From positions 1-64,000 of the forward strand of contig JAKPAM010000047.1 of NCBI GenBank assembly GCA_029779435.1: 64,000 nucleotides of DNA. Direction: 5' to 3'. The stretch is from Pseudomonadota bacterium. Lineage in GTDB: Bacteria; Pseudomonadota; Gammaproteobacteria; Burkholderiales; Burkholderiaceae_E. How positions within the stretch are numbered: the stretch's first letter is position 1; each line of letters opens with the position of its first letter. Positions 52,457 to 60,773 of the stretch are shown here, piece by piece. A program made the position numbers and the translations under genes. The notes under the pieces are model-generated. The model did not search any database and was not told the origin of the DNA. It worked only from the letters and a program-made list of their open reading frames with translations.

Positions 52457-54685
52457 CTAGCTCGGCTCGGGCAGGAACATCGTCACGCCCTCTTCTTCCT
52501 CGGCCGCGTACGGGTAGCCGCGTTTTTGCTGCGGCGGCAGCTCGGCATGGTTCAGCGCGATGCCGAGCACCTTGGTGCCGGTACGGCGGATCCGCTCGAC
52601 GCTTTTCTGGATGTCGGGGTAAGGCGTGGTCTTCGATTTGACCACCAGCAGCGTGTTGGGCACGATCGACGACAGCACCAGCGCGTCGCTGAGCGGTTCG
52701 ACCGGCGGCGAGTCGATGACGATCATGTCGAACTTGCGACTCAGGCCCGTCAGCAGTTGCCGGAAGTGACGCGACAGCAACAGCTCCTGCGGATTGGGTG
52801 CCGGTTCACCGGCCGGCAGCACGTACAGCCGCGACCCCTTGACCGCATGCACGCATTCGCGCGGTGCCGCGCCGGCCAGCAGGTTGGTCAGGCCCTTGCG
52901 TTGGCGCGAGATGCCCAGCCGCATGCCGACCTGCGGGCTGCGCAGATCGCAGTCGATCAGCAGCGTGCGGCCAGTGTGCGCATTGGCCAGCGCCAGGTTG
53001 GCGGCGACCGTGGTCTTGCCTTCGCCGCGCTGCGTCGACGTGACCAACACGATCTTGCACGCGCTGTCGATGCAGCCCAGCAGCACGCCGGTGCGCACGG
53101 TGCGCAGCGATTCGGCGTACAGTGAATCCGGCTCCTTGAGCATCAGGTACGCGGCCGTCTCGTGTTTGTCCGACGGCAGCACCGGCAGCGCGCCGAGCAC
53201 CGGCAATTGCAGTTTCTGTTCGGCCGAGTCCTGGCCCTTGATCGTCTTGTCGAGCGCGTGGCGGATCAACACGAAGAACGCGCCCAGGCTCGTGGCCAGC
53301 ACGAATGCGAGCAGCACGATCGGGCCGCGCTTGGGACCGACCGGCTTGCGCGGCACGACGGCCGGATCGATGACGCGTGCCGCCGTGTCGTGGACTTCGG
53401 CGGCCACGCTGGTTTCCTTGGCGCGCGTCAGGAACATGTCGTAGAGCTGCCGGTTCATCTCGACCTCGCGCTCGAGGCCGGCGAGCTGGAACTCCTCGCG
53501 GTTGACGTCGGCGGCCGAGCCGCGCGCCTTGTCGAGCTGCGCGCTGAGCTCGCGTTCGGTGGCCATCGCCGACGTGTATTCGCGATTGATGCCGTCGATG
53601 ACGGCGCGCTGCTGATGGGCCAGCGCGCGCTGCGCGTCGCCGAGCTGGGCGACCGCTTCCTTCAGCGTCGAGTGTTCGCGGCCGTACTTGAGCGAGTACT
53701 CGGCCACGCGCGATTTGTTCTGGTTGACGCGCGTCTGGGCCTCGATGACGCTGGGATCGCGCTGCACGGCCGCCACGCCCGCATAGTCGCCTTCGCGCAG
53801 ATTGCGCAACTGCATCGACGTGCCTTCGAGTTCGGCGCGGCGCGCGCGCGCGGCCACGAGCCGGTCGGTCAGCGCGTTGAGCTGCTGGGTTGCCATCGCC
53901 TCGGCCGAGCCGCCGAGCTTGACGATGCCTTTCTTCTCGCGATAAGCCTGCAATTCCGCCTCGGAGCGCTCGAGCTTGTCGCGCAGCGAACTGAGCTTTT
54001 CCTGCAGCATCGCCGAGGCGTTGCGGGCGACGGCCAGGTGGGCCTCGTTGTCGGCCTCTTCGTACTGTGCGGCGTAGGTATTGGCGATGCGAGCCGCCAG
54101 CGCCGCGTCGGTCGACTCGACGCTGAGCTTGGCGACGCCGCTGGCGCGCAACGCCTCGATGCGCGTCGCGTCCATCAGTTGTTCGGTGGTGGCGTCGATC
54201 AGTTCCTGTTCGGTCCAGACCTTGTCCGAGCCGGTCAGCCCCAGCGTGGACTTGGCCCATCCCACGGGTCCGTGACCTGGCAGGCGCGGGTCGAACGTCG
54301 GATCATCCCAGAGCTGCAGCGCCCGCACGGTGCGGACCGCCAGGTCCCGCGACTGCAGGATCTCGACCTGCGCCTGGAAGTATTCGCGGTTGTCTCCGCC
54401 CTGGCGCACGTCCTCGATCGACAGGATCTTGGATTTACCGGGCTCGACCAGCAGCGACACCGTCGAACGGTACGTCGACGGCAGCATGAAGGTCAGTACC
54501 GCGGCGACGGCGGCGGCGCTCAGACCCAGGATCAGCAGGGACTTGCGATGCTGCGCCAGCACGCCCCACAGATTGAGCAGTTCCTGCGCGTCGGCCGCCG
54601 GCCGCAGCGGCTCGGTCCGAGGCTCGGGCCGGTTGGCCGAAGCCTGGATCGAATCGGACGGGGATAGCGGAGAAAGCTCGTTCAT
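52457..54685 (-). CDS. Wzc-type polysaccharide co-polymerase with BY-kinase domain
   Basis: The 742-residue inner-membrane protein has a first membrane helix (SLLILGLSAAAVAAVLTFML), a Wzz-type periplasmic domain with long coiled coils (about residues 190-400, for example LRDKLERSEAELQAYREKKG) and a second helix (IVLLAFVLATSLGAFFVLI). The cytoplasmic bacterial tyrosine kinase domain has Walker A RGEGKTTVAANLA, Walker A' LLIDCDLRSP and Walker B MIVIDSPPV. The C-terminal tail holds only two tyrosines (RGYPYAAEEEEG), fewer than the usual tyrosine cluster. It controls chain length and export of Wzy-dependent polysaccharide. The start at 54685 is the second in-frame ATG. It is transcribed alone, toward the acetyltransferase gene. 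Confidence 0.93.
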   Translation of the reverse strand: MNELSPLSPSDSIQASANRPEPRTEPLRPAADAQELLNLWGVLAQHRKSLLILGLSAAAVAAVLTFMLPSTYRSTVSLLVEPGKSKILSIEDVRQGGDNREYFQAQVEILQSRDLAVRTVRALQLWDDPTFDPRLPGHGPVGWAKSTLGLTGSDKVWTEQELIDATTEQLMDATRIEALRASGVAKLSVESTDAALAARIANTYAAQYEEADNEAHLAVARNASAMLQEKLSSLRDKLERSEAELQAYREKKGIVKLGGSAEAMATQQLNALTDRLVAARARRAELEGTSMQLRNLREGDYAGVAAVQRDPSVIEAQTRVNQNKSRVAEYSLKYGREHSTLKEAVAQLGDAQRALAHQQRAVIDGINREYTSAMATERELSAQLDKARGSAADVNREEFQLAGLEREVEMNRQLYDMFLTRAKETSVAAEVHDTAARVIDPAVVPRKPVGPKRGPIVLLAFVLATSLGAFFVLIRHALDKTIKGQDSAEQKLQLPVLGALPVLPSDKHETAAYLMLKEPDSLYAESLRTVRTGVLLGCIDSACKIVLVTSTQRGEGKTTVAANLALANAHTGRTLLIDCDLRSPQVGMRLGISRQRKGLTNLLAGAAPRECVHAVKGSRLYVLPAGEPAPNPQELLLSRHFRQLLTGLSRKFDMIVIDSPPVEPLSDALVLSSIVPNTLLVVKSKTTPYPDIQKSVERIRRTGTKVLGIALNHAELPPQQKRGYPYAAEEEEGVTMFLPEPS

Positions 54686-55077
54686 GATCAACGGATCCGA
54701 TGCTGCCACGGCGCCCGCGCCGGGGTCGTCTGCGAATGATCTACCTTAACAGGGAGGGGGCGAATGGGACGTGCACGATTGCACGATCGATCGTGCGGTC
54801 ATCGTGCCTGCGGCCGCCGGGCCGGTCATCGGCCGGCGGCCGGCCGGAGGCTGGCGCGGGCCAGGGGGCGGGTGCAGGGTTATTGCCTGCGACATTCGGC
54901 CCAGCGTCCCAGTGCCTCTTTTCCACTTTGCCACAGGCCATGCGGAAATCGCCCTCGCGGTGGTGCCAACAATGTTGCATCTGTTGGCATGAACGGACCG
55001 CGGCGGGCCGAGAAAGCAATCGATCACCGATCAGACAGGTGGAGGAGGACACACTTCATCAGGAAAGGGTACGGATC
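54686..55077. promoter_or_regulatory. divergent regulatory region between the Wzc-type gene and sodC
   Basis: There are four GCACGAT half-sites within 35 bp: 54773-54779 and 54781-54787 in direct orientation, 54790-54796 and 54801-54807 inverted. The middle two form the perfect 16-bp palindrome GCACGATCGATCGTGC (54781-54796). Nearer sodC is a separate dyad TGCCAACA (54964-54971) / TGTTGGCA (54982-54989). The first looks like an operator for the Wzc-type gene and the second like one for sodC. No gene is seen in this stretch. Confidence 0.55.
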
Positions 55078-55662
55078 ATGCGATCGGAACGAGTGACGAA
55101 ACGAAGGGTTTTCTCGCTGGCCGGCGTTGCCGCGTTCGCCTGGCTGGCGGCCGGCAGCGTCGCCGCGCAGACCGCCGCGACCACGCAAGGCGCCACGCAG
55201 GGGGCCGAGGCGATCAAGATGTATCGCGTCGATGCGAACGGCGTGGGCCAGGAACTGGGCCAGGTCAGCATCGTCCAGACGCAGTACGGCGTGGTGCTGA
55301 CGCCGTCGCTGAGCGGCCTGCCGCCGGGGCTGCATGGCTTCCATCTGCATGAGAACGGTAGTTGCGAGACCAAGGAACAGGACGGCAAGCCGGTGGCGGC
55401 GCTGGCGGCCGGCGGCCACTACGATCCGAAGGTGTCGCGCCAGCACGGCACGCCCTGGGGCGAGGGCCACTTGGGCGACCTGCCGGCGCTGTACGTCGAC
55501 GCGCATGGCAAGGCCGAGCAGCCGGTGCTGGCGCCGCGGCTCAAGACCAGCGATTTTCCGCACCACGCGCTGATGATCCATGCGGGGGGCGATAACCATG
55601 CGGACCACCCGGCGCCGCTGGGCGGCGGGGGCGCGCGCATCGCCTGCGGCGTAATGAAATAA
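55078..55662 (+). CDS. sodC: periplasmic Cu/Zn superoxide dismutase
   Basis: The 194-residue enzyme dismutates superoxide in the periplasm. The start at 55078 is preceded by AGGAAAGGG; the long track ORF upstream is spurious. A signal peptide ([23 protein letters not shown]) leads to the mature protein. Metal ligands lie in [24 protein letters not shown].. and [12 protein letters not shown], and the family end [17 protein letters not shown] is intact, including both disulfide cysteines. It stands alone between the polysaccharide region and the DUF1501/DUF1800 pair. A palindromic dyad lies about 90 bp upstream. Confidence 0.95.
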   Translation: MRSERVTKRRVFSLAGVAAFAWLAAGSVAAQTAATTQGATQGAEAIKMYRVDANGVGQELGQVSIVQTQYGVVLTPSLSGLPPGLHGFHLHENGSCETKEQDGKPVAALAAGGHYDPKVSRQHGTPWGEGHLGDLPALYVDAHGKAEQPVLAPRLKTSDFPHHALMIHAGGDNHADHPAPLGGGGARIACGVMK

Positions 55663-55757
55663 GCGCGCCGAGGCGTCGTCGCGGACTCATGACGTACCAA
55701 CCGGTACGCGGCTCCGCCCGCGCTCGGTGACAGAGCTTCGGGCTCCTCGGCCCGGGT

Positions 55758-57173
55758 TCAAGCCTGCATGAAGCCCAGGTCCTGCGTCGGGAACCGGTCC
55801 AGGTTGGGCAGGATCTGCGTCAGGCGGCCGCCCAGTTCGGGCGCGAACCAGCGCGTCAGCGTCGCCGCGTACTGGTCCACCGACAGGCCGGGGATCCAGC
55901 GGCCCTGGAATTCCCATACATCCTTGCCGGCCTCGTCCGGGCCGCCCAGCAGCAGCGAGGGGTAAGCGCCGTAGCTGGCGCCGCCGCGGACTGCGCCGCC
56001 GATCACCAGGTGTTCATTGCCCCACGCATGGTCGGTGCCGCCCGAGCTGTTGGGCTTGAACGTGCGACCGAAGTCCGATTCGGTGAACGCGGTGACCGAC
56101 TCGGCGACGCCCAGCGCCTGCGTGGCCCGGTAGAACGCCGCCAACGAGTCGCCGAGCGTGCGCATCAGCGGTGCGTGCAGCGCGAGCTGGTTGTCGTGGT
56201 GATCGAAGCCGCCGAGCGACACGAAGAACAGATGGCGATCGCCGCCGACCGTGGTCCGGTGCTTGATCATCTTGGCCACCTGGTAGAGCTGGCGCGCCAG
56301 GTCGTTGGCCATCGCGCCCGACAGGTGGCCGAATGCGGCCGACAGTTCCGGGTTGTCCGCATCGGCGGCGCCGCTGCCGCTGGGCGCCTGGCTCAGCAGC
56401 GTCGACAGGCGCGCGCCGACCGCGAAGGCATCGGCCTGCATGCCCGCATACGCCCGGTGCAGCAGGCTGGACGACGAGGCACCGACCAGCGACGTCAACG
56501 CGGCGCGGCGCGCGTTCGGCTGCGTTCCGCCTCCATAGCCGTTCAGGTCGAACGTGCGGCCTGGTCCGGGCAGAACGAGGCTTTGCGTCAGCGCACCCGC
56601 GCCGAAGCGCGAGCTGCCCGCGAACGACATCACCGGTGAGCCTCCGGCCAGTGCCTCCATCACACGGCCGCCCCAGCCGGCGCGCGTGACCTTGGCGGCG
56701 GTCGCCGTTTCCCACAGCGCCTGCTGGTCGGCGTGCGAGAACAAGGATTCGGGGACGCGGGCCGCGTCGTGCGCATCGCGCCACGCCAGGTAGTCGGCGC
56801 GTGTCAGCGGTCGCGCGAGCGGTCCCACGTTGAACAGCAGCGCCAGCCGGTTCTCGTTCCAGATCGGCGCGAGCGCGGCCAGGCCCGGATGCAGGCCATG
56901 TGTGGCATCGAGCGAGAGGATGTCGCCGCGGGGCAGCGCGACGTGCCGGCGCACGGCCGCATAGCGCGCATAGCCGTCGTCGTCGGCTGGCGGCACCATG
57001 TTCAGCCCGTCGTTGCCGCCGTACAGGAAGATGCAGACCAGCGCGCGATAAGAACCGGCCTGGGCATGGGCCGGGCCGGCCGTGCCCATCAGCGCGGCCG
57101 TGCCGGCGCCGCCGAGAACCGGCAGTGCGCGCAGCAGCCGGCGGCGGGTGATCATGTACGTGGCGTTCGTCAT
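55758..57173 (-). CDS. DUF1501 family secreted protein (sulfatase-like fold)
   Basis: The 471-residue protein has an N-terminal Tat-like signal (MITRRRLLRALPVLGGAGTAALMG, then AHAQ). DUF1501 motifs follow: FLYGGNDGLNMVPP, the HGLHPGL segment, and GGTDHAWGNEHLVIGGAV near the C-terminus. The latter resembles the metal-site region of the alkaline phosphatase/sulfatase superfamily. Function is not established. The gene follows the DUF1800 gene by 106 bp in the same direction. Such DUF1800-DUF1501 pairs are widespread and are probably exported as a unit. Confidence 0.9.
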   Translation of the reverse strand: MTNATYMITRRRLLRALPVLGGAGTAALMGTAGPAHAQAGSYRALVCIFLYGGNDGLNMVPPADDDGYARYAAVRRHVALPRGDILSLDATHGLHPGLAALAPIWNENRLALLFNVGPLARPLTRADYLAWRDAHDAARVPESLFSHADQQALWETATAAKVTRAGWGGRVMEALAGGSPVMSFAGSSRFGAGALTQSLVLPGPGRTFDLNGYGGGTQPNARRAALTSLVGASSSSLLHRAYAGMQADAFAVGARLSTLLSQAPSGSGAADADNPELSAAFGHLSGAMANDLARQLYQVAKMIKHRTTVGGDRHLFFVSLGGFDHHDNQLALHAPLMRTLGDSLAAFYRATQALGVAESVTAFTESDFGRTFKPNSSGGTDHAWGNEHLVIGGAVRGGASYGAYPSLLLGGPDEAGKDVWEFQGRWIPGLSVDQYAATLTRWFAPELGGRLTQILPNLDRFPTQDLGFMQA

Positions 57174-57279
57174 GGCATTGCCGGGGTAAGGGATCTTGCC
57201 GCGATGGATCCTGCCGCGACGGGCTTCGCGGCAATGGAGACTGCCGTAGCGGACGCAGCGGAAGACATCACCGCCCGAG

Positions 57280-59208
57280 TCATCGCTGCACCTGGTAGTG
57301 AGGCGACGACAGGATCAGGTATACCGCGGTCTTGACGCGCTCGCGCTTCCAGTTCGAGCCGTTGCCGGCGTTGGCCAGCCAGGTGTCCTTGGTGGTGTAG
57401 GCATCCATCGCCGTGATGATCGCCTGCTTGTCCGCCGCGCTCAGGCGACCCGCGGTCAACAGCTCGGACAGGCGTTCGACGACGACGGCCGAGTTGCCGC
57501 CCGAATCGTCGATCGAGCTCTCCCAGGCCGCGTACGACACGCGCGTGCCGATGGCATTGGGGATCGACGTATCGGGGCTCAGGCCCTGGCCCTTGTTGTA
57601 CCACCAGTAGACGAGGTCATTGGCGAAGTTGATCCGCGCCATCGCGGTGTTGGCGTTGGCGACGCCGAACTGCGGCGCGACCAGCGTGGTGCCGGGCAAT
57701 GGGAAGTCCGGCGGATAGAAGTTGAACACCGACGGCGGCGTGAAAGTCGGCTGCCCCATGTCGGCGGCGCTGCCCCACGGGCCGAAGCGCGCGCCGTCGG
57801 TGACGCCGTCGAGCGCGCGGATCGACGCGAGGATCGTCTGGATCGGGTCCTTGAGGCGACCGTGAGTCGGCGAGGTGGCCTGCAACAGGTCGCGCGCCTC
57901 GGGGTCGAGCAGGATCGCGGCCAGCGTTGCTTGCAGGTCGCCCTTGGAACCGCTGCCGATCGTGCCGGCGGCGTCGGCATAAGTGCCGCTGTCGAACGCG
58001 GCCGTCACGCGTCCGACGTAGGCGGGCGATGGGTTGCTGGTGACCAGGTGCTGGATCAGTTGCCGGCCGAGGAATGGGCCGAGGTTCGGATGCGCGACGA
58101 TCGAGTCGAGCACCGCGTCGAGCCCTTTCTGCGGCGTGCGGCCGGCCGGCGCGACGACCCCCGACAGCAGCGCCCGCTCGGCCTGGTCGTGCTGCGCGGC
58201 TACCGGCTGCATCTCGCCGGCCGCGTGGCGCGGATTCTTCCAGCCGTTGCAGACACCACTGCACCACGGACTCGTTCCACCGGCGGGGTAAGTCCATCCG
58301 GTCAGCGCGTATGCGTAATTGCGGACGATCGTATTGTCATAAGTGGGCACGCATTGCCCGGTCGCCAGCGTGCCGTCCGGCGCGAGCTGGCAGGTGCCGA
58401 TCGTGAACAGTTGCAGCAGTTCTCGCGCGAAGTTTTCGTTCGGGTCGACCGCCGCGTTGTCGACCATGTTCAGGTAGCGGCCCATCATCGGCGAAAGCAT
58501 GACCTGGCGCAGCAGCGAGCGCATGTTGCCGAACGCGTTGTCGCGCAACATCTGGTGATAGCGGGCCAGCCCATAAGTGCCGTCCAGTTCGTTGGCCGAG
58601 ATCACGAAGATCTGGCTCAGCGCGAACGCGACGCGCTGGCGGAGCTGGTCGCGGTTGGCGGTCGCTTGGCGATAGAAGTCCCAGGTGACCGGCAGCGACG
58701 AGTACCAGTCGCGCCAGCAGTTGTCGGCCTGTGCGCCGCCGAAGCGGCCGCAGAAGTCCTTCAGGCCCAGCGTGTCGATCTCGGCGCGGTACGCGTTGGT
58801 CGGCAGCGCGTACGTATAGCGGGAGGCAGGCTCGGCGAACTCGATCAGCAACTGCTTGCGCACGCCGCGCCGCGCGGTTTCCGCCACGCTGGCTTCGCTG
58901 GGGCCGAAGCCGGCCTGTTCGAGGAATCGGACGGCGTCCAGCCGGTGCGTCGGTACGTCCGGCTGCGACTTCTCGACCGCGTAGATCGCGGCCGCGCGTT
59001 CGACCGGGTTGCCGGATGCATCGACACTGCCGTTGACGGTGGCGACGATGACGCCGCTCGTGCCGCTGTCGCCGGGTGCATTGGTGATCGCGCCGTCGAT
59101 GACGCCGCTGCTGCCGTTCGTCGCACCGTTGCCGCTACCCCCGCCCCCACCTCCTCCTCCGCACGCGGCCAGCAACAGGCCGAACGCCAACGCCGCCGCC
59201 GCGCGCAT
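57280..59208 (-). CDS. DUF1800 family lipoprotein
   Basis: The 642-residue protein begins, from the preferred internal ATG at 59208, with a lipoprotein signal AAALAFGLLLAAC. An unusual eight-glycine run and a Ser/Gly/Thr-rich linker follow. The DUF1800 core has RFLEQAGFGPSEASV, YHQMLRDNAFGNMRSLLRQVMLSP, a DPNENFARELLQLFTIG segment and PPSVFNFYPPDF. The track start adds an Arg-rich leader of 37 residues. It should be anchored in the outer or inner membrane facing the periplasm. It pairs with the DUF1501 gene downstream, and the molecular function is unknown. Confidence 0.9.
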   Translation of the reverse strand: MRAAAALAFGLLLAACGGGGGGGGSGNGATNGSSGVIDGAITNAPGDSGTSGVIVATVNGSVDASGNPVERAAAIYAVEKSQPDVPTHRLDAVRFLEQAGFGPSEASVAETARRGVRKQLLIEFAEPASRYTYALPTNAYRAEIDTLGLKDFCGRFGGAQADNCWRDWYSSLPVTWDFYRQATANRDQLRQRVAFALSQIFVISANELDGTYGLARYHQMLRDNAFGNMRSLLRQVMLSPMMGRYLNMVDNAAVDPNENFARELLQLFTIGTCQLAPDGTLATGQCVPTYDNTIVRNYAYALTGWTYPAGGTSPWCSGVCNGWKNPRHAAGEMQPVAAQHDQAERALLSGVVAPAGRTPQKGLDAVLDSIVAHPNLGPFLGRQLIQHLVTSNPSPAYVGRVTAAFDSGTYADAAGTIGSGSKGDLQATLAAILLDPEARDLLQATSPTHGRLKDPIQTILASIRALDGVTDGARFGPWGSAADMGQPTFTPPSVFNFYPPDFPLPGTTLVAPQFGVANANTAMARINFANDLVYWWYNKGQGLSPDTSIPNAIGTRVSYAAWESSIDDSGGNSAVVVERLSELLTAGRLSAADKQAIITAMDAYTTKDTWLANAGNGSNWKRERVKTAVYLILSSPHYQVQR

Positions 59209-59511
59209 GACGGTCGTGGTGTGGGGCGGCGGCGCGGCCAAGCGGAATCCGCGACCGGAACGAAGGGCGGCGCTGGAGCGGAAACGGGATCGGGATCGGG
59301 ATCGGGCCGGGCGGAGCATGGGCGCGTGTGCGGGTCGGAGCGGCGGGAGGAGATGCCGTCCTGCGGATTAGAGAAGGAACTCGCGCACACGCTTAGCGCC
59401 GAAAGATCGGCGGCTGGTGCATGCCGATGGCCGGGTGTATCTTTGAGCGACGTGCTTGCGCGCCGTCGACGCAAGCCCCAGCAAAGCCGCGCCAGGAGAT
59501 CTCGCCGGATC
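59209..59511. other. divergent intergenic region between the DUF1800 and glutathione transferase genes
   Basis: This GC-rich stretch has no convincing gene. The ORFs crossing it are extensions of neighbouring frames. AGGAG at about 59494 is the likely ribosome binding site of the glutathione transferase. No clear operator or terminator is seen. Confidence 0.4.
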
Positions 59512-60159
59512 ATGGACCCTCGCCTTCGCAATCCGATTCCGACGCTGTTCGTCGACACGCAGTTCGTCAGTCCTTATGCGTTGTCGGCATTCGTCGCGCT
59601 GACCGAGAAGCGCGTCGAGTTCGAGCTGCAGCGGGTCGACCTGACCGCCCAGCAGAACCAGCAGCCGCCGTTCCAGCAGTTGTCGTTGACCGCCCGGGTG
59701 CCGACGCTGGACTACGATGGATTTTCGTTGTCGGAATCGTCGGCGATCGTCGAGTTCGTCGAGGAAGAGTTCGCGCCGCCCCGGTACCGCAGCGTGTTTC
59801 CGGCCGACCGGCGGCATCGCGCGCGGGCGCGCCAATTGCAGGCGTGGCTGCGCAGCGACCTGATGGCGTTGCGGGCCGAGCGGCCGACGACGGTATTCTT
59901 CGCGACCGAGCCGGCGCCGCCGTTGACCAGCGACGGCAAGGACGCCGCGGGCAAGCTGCTGCGCGTGGCGGCCAGCCTGCTGCGCGACGGCTCGCAGGAC
60001 CTGTTCGGCGCGTGGTCGATCGCCGATACCGACCTGGCCGTGATGCTGAACCGGCTGGTGGCCGGCGGCGATCGCGTGCCCGAGGCGGTGCGCGTGTATG
60101 TCGGCCGCCAGTGGGAGCGGCCGTCCATGCAGAAGTGGCGCGAGCTGGTAAGGCTTTGA
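59512..60159 (+). CDS. glutathione S-transferase family protein (YfcF-like)
   Basis: The 215-residue cytosolic protein has an N-terminal thioredoxin-like domain: TLFVDTQFVSPYALSAFVALTEKRVEFE, with a serine in the usual catalytic loop, then ARVPTLDYDGFSLSESSAIVEFVEE, which is the glutathione-binding cis-Pro and ES motif. An all-helical C-terminal domain contains LFGAWSIADTDLAVMLNRL. The layout matches the YfcF-type glutathione transferases of proteobacteria. The ATG at 59512 is chosen; the track ORF starts far upstream, antisense to the DUF1800 gene. Confidence 0.88.
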   Translation: MDPRLRNPIPTLFVDTQFVSPYALSAFVALTEKRVEFELQRVDLTAQQNQQPPFQQLSLTARVPTLDYDGFSLSESSAIVEFVEEEFAPPRYRSVFPADRRHRARARQLQAWLRSDLMALRAERPTTVFFATEPAPPLTSDGKDAAGKLLRVAASLLRDGSQDLFGAWSIADTDLAVMLNRLVAGGDRVPEAVRVYVGRQWERPSMQKWRELVRL

Positions 60160-60241
60160 AGTCGCTTTGAAGCGGCTCGCGGGCCGTTCGCGCGGCGGGC
60201 GGGCGGCCGGGGGCTGACGGCGGGCGCGTGCGGCGGCGGCG

Positions 60242-60742
60242 TTAGCGCCGCGATCCCTTGGGCCGGGCCAGGTAGTCTGTCGTCGCCGGCTTGTCCAGCA
60301 GCCAGCCGGCCCAGCGCCGGCACACCTTGGCGATGCGCTCGGCGTCGACGCCGAGCTGCACCATCGCGACGCCGCCGTTGACCGACTCGAAGTACTCGGC
60401 GATCAGCCCGTCGCGCAGCCGGAACCGGCTCATGCCGTCGATGACGATCTGGCGGCCGGCGAAGGCCGGGATCGTCGACGTGAAGCTCGACAGCGACCAC
60501 GCATACCCGGTATCGCCGGCACACACCGGATCGAACATCTCCCACCGGTAGTCGGGACCGGCGTCGCGGTGGAACATCTCGCCCATCATGTGGGCGATCT
60601 CGGCGCGACCGGTGTGCGGGCCGTAGATGTAGTCGTGATACGTCGCGTCCTCGGTGAAGCAGGCCGCGAACGCCTCGCCGTCGCCGGCTTCGGCGGCGCG
60701 CGTGAAGCGTTCGAGCAGCGCGACGAATTCCTGTTCGGTCAT
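60242..60742 (-). CDS. SnoaL-like / nuclear transport factor 2 family protein
   Basis: The 166-residue protein has an NTF2-like cone fold: FVALLERFTRAAEAGDGEAFAACFTEDATYHDYIYG, then HMMGEMFHR and RDGLIAEYFESVNGGVAMVQLG. GGGAG precedes the ATG. Family members include small isomerases, dehydratases and ligand-binding proteins, so no specific reaction can be assigned. It lies 31 bp downstream of the binding-protein gene on the same strand and is probably co-transcribed with it. Confidence 0.85.
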   Translation of the reverse strand: MTEQEFVALLERFTRAAEAGDGEAFAACFTEDATYHDYIYGPHTGRAEIAHMMGEMFHRDAGPDYRWEMFDPVCAGDTGYAWSLSSFTSTIPAFAGRQIVIDGMSRFRLRDGLIAEYFESVNGGVAMVQLGVDAERIAKVCRRWAGWLLDKPATTDYLARPKGSRR

Positions 60743-60773
60743 CGGGTTCTCCCGTGCGCCGGGGCGCGGGCGG

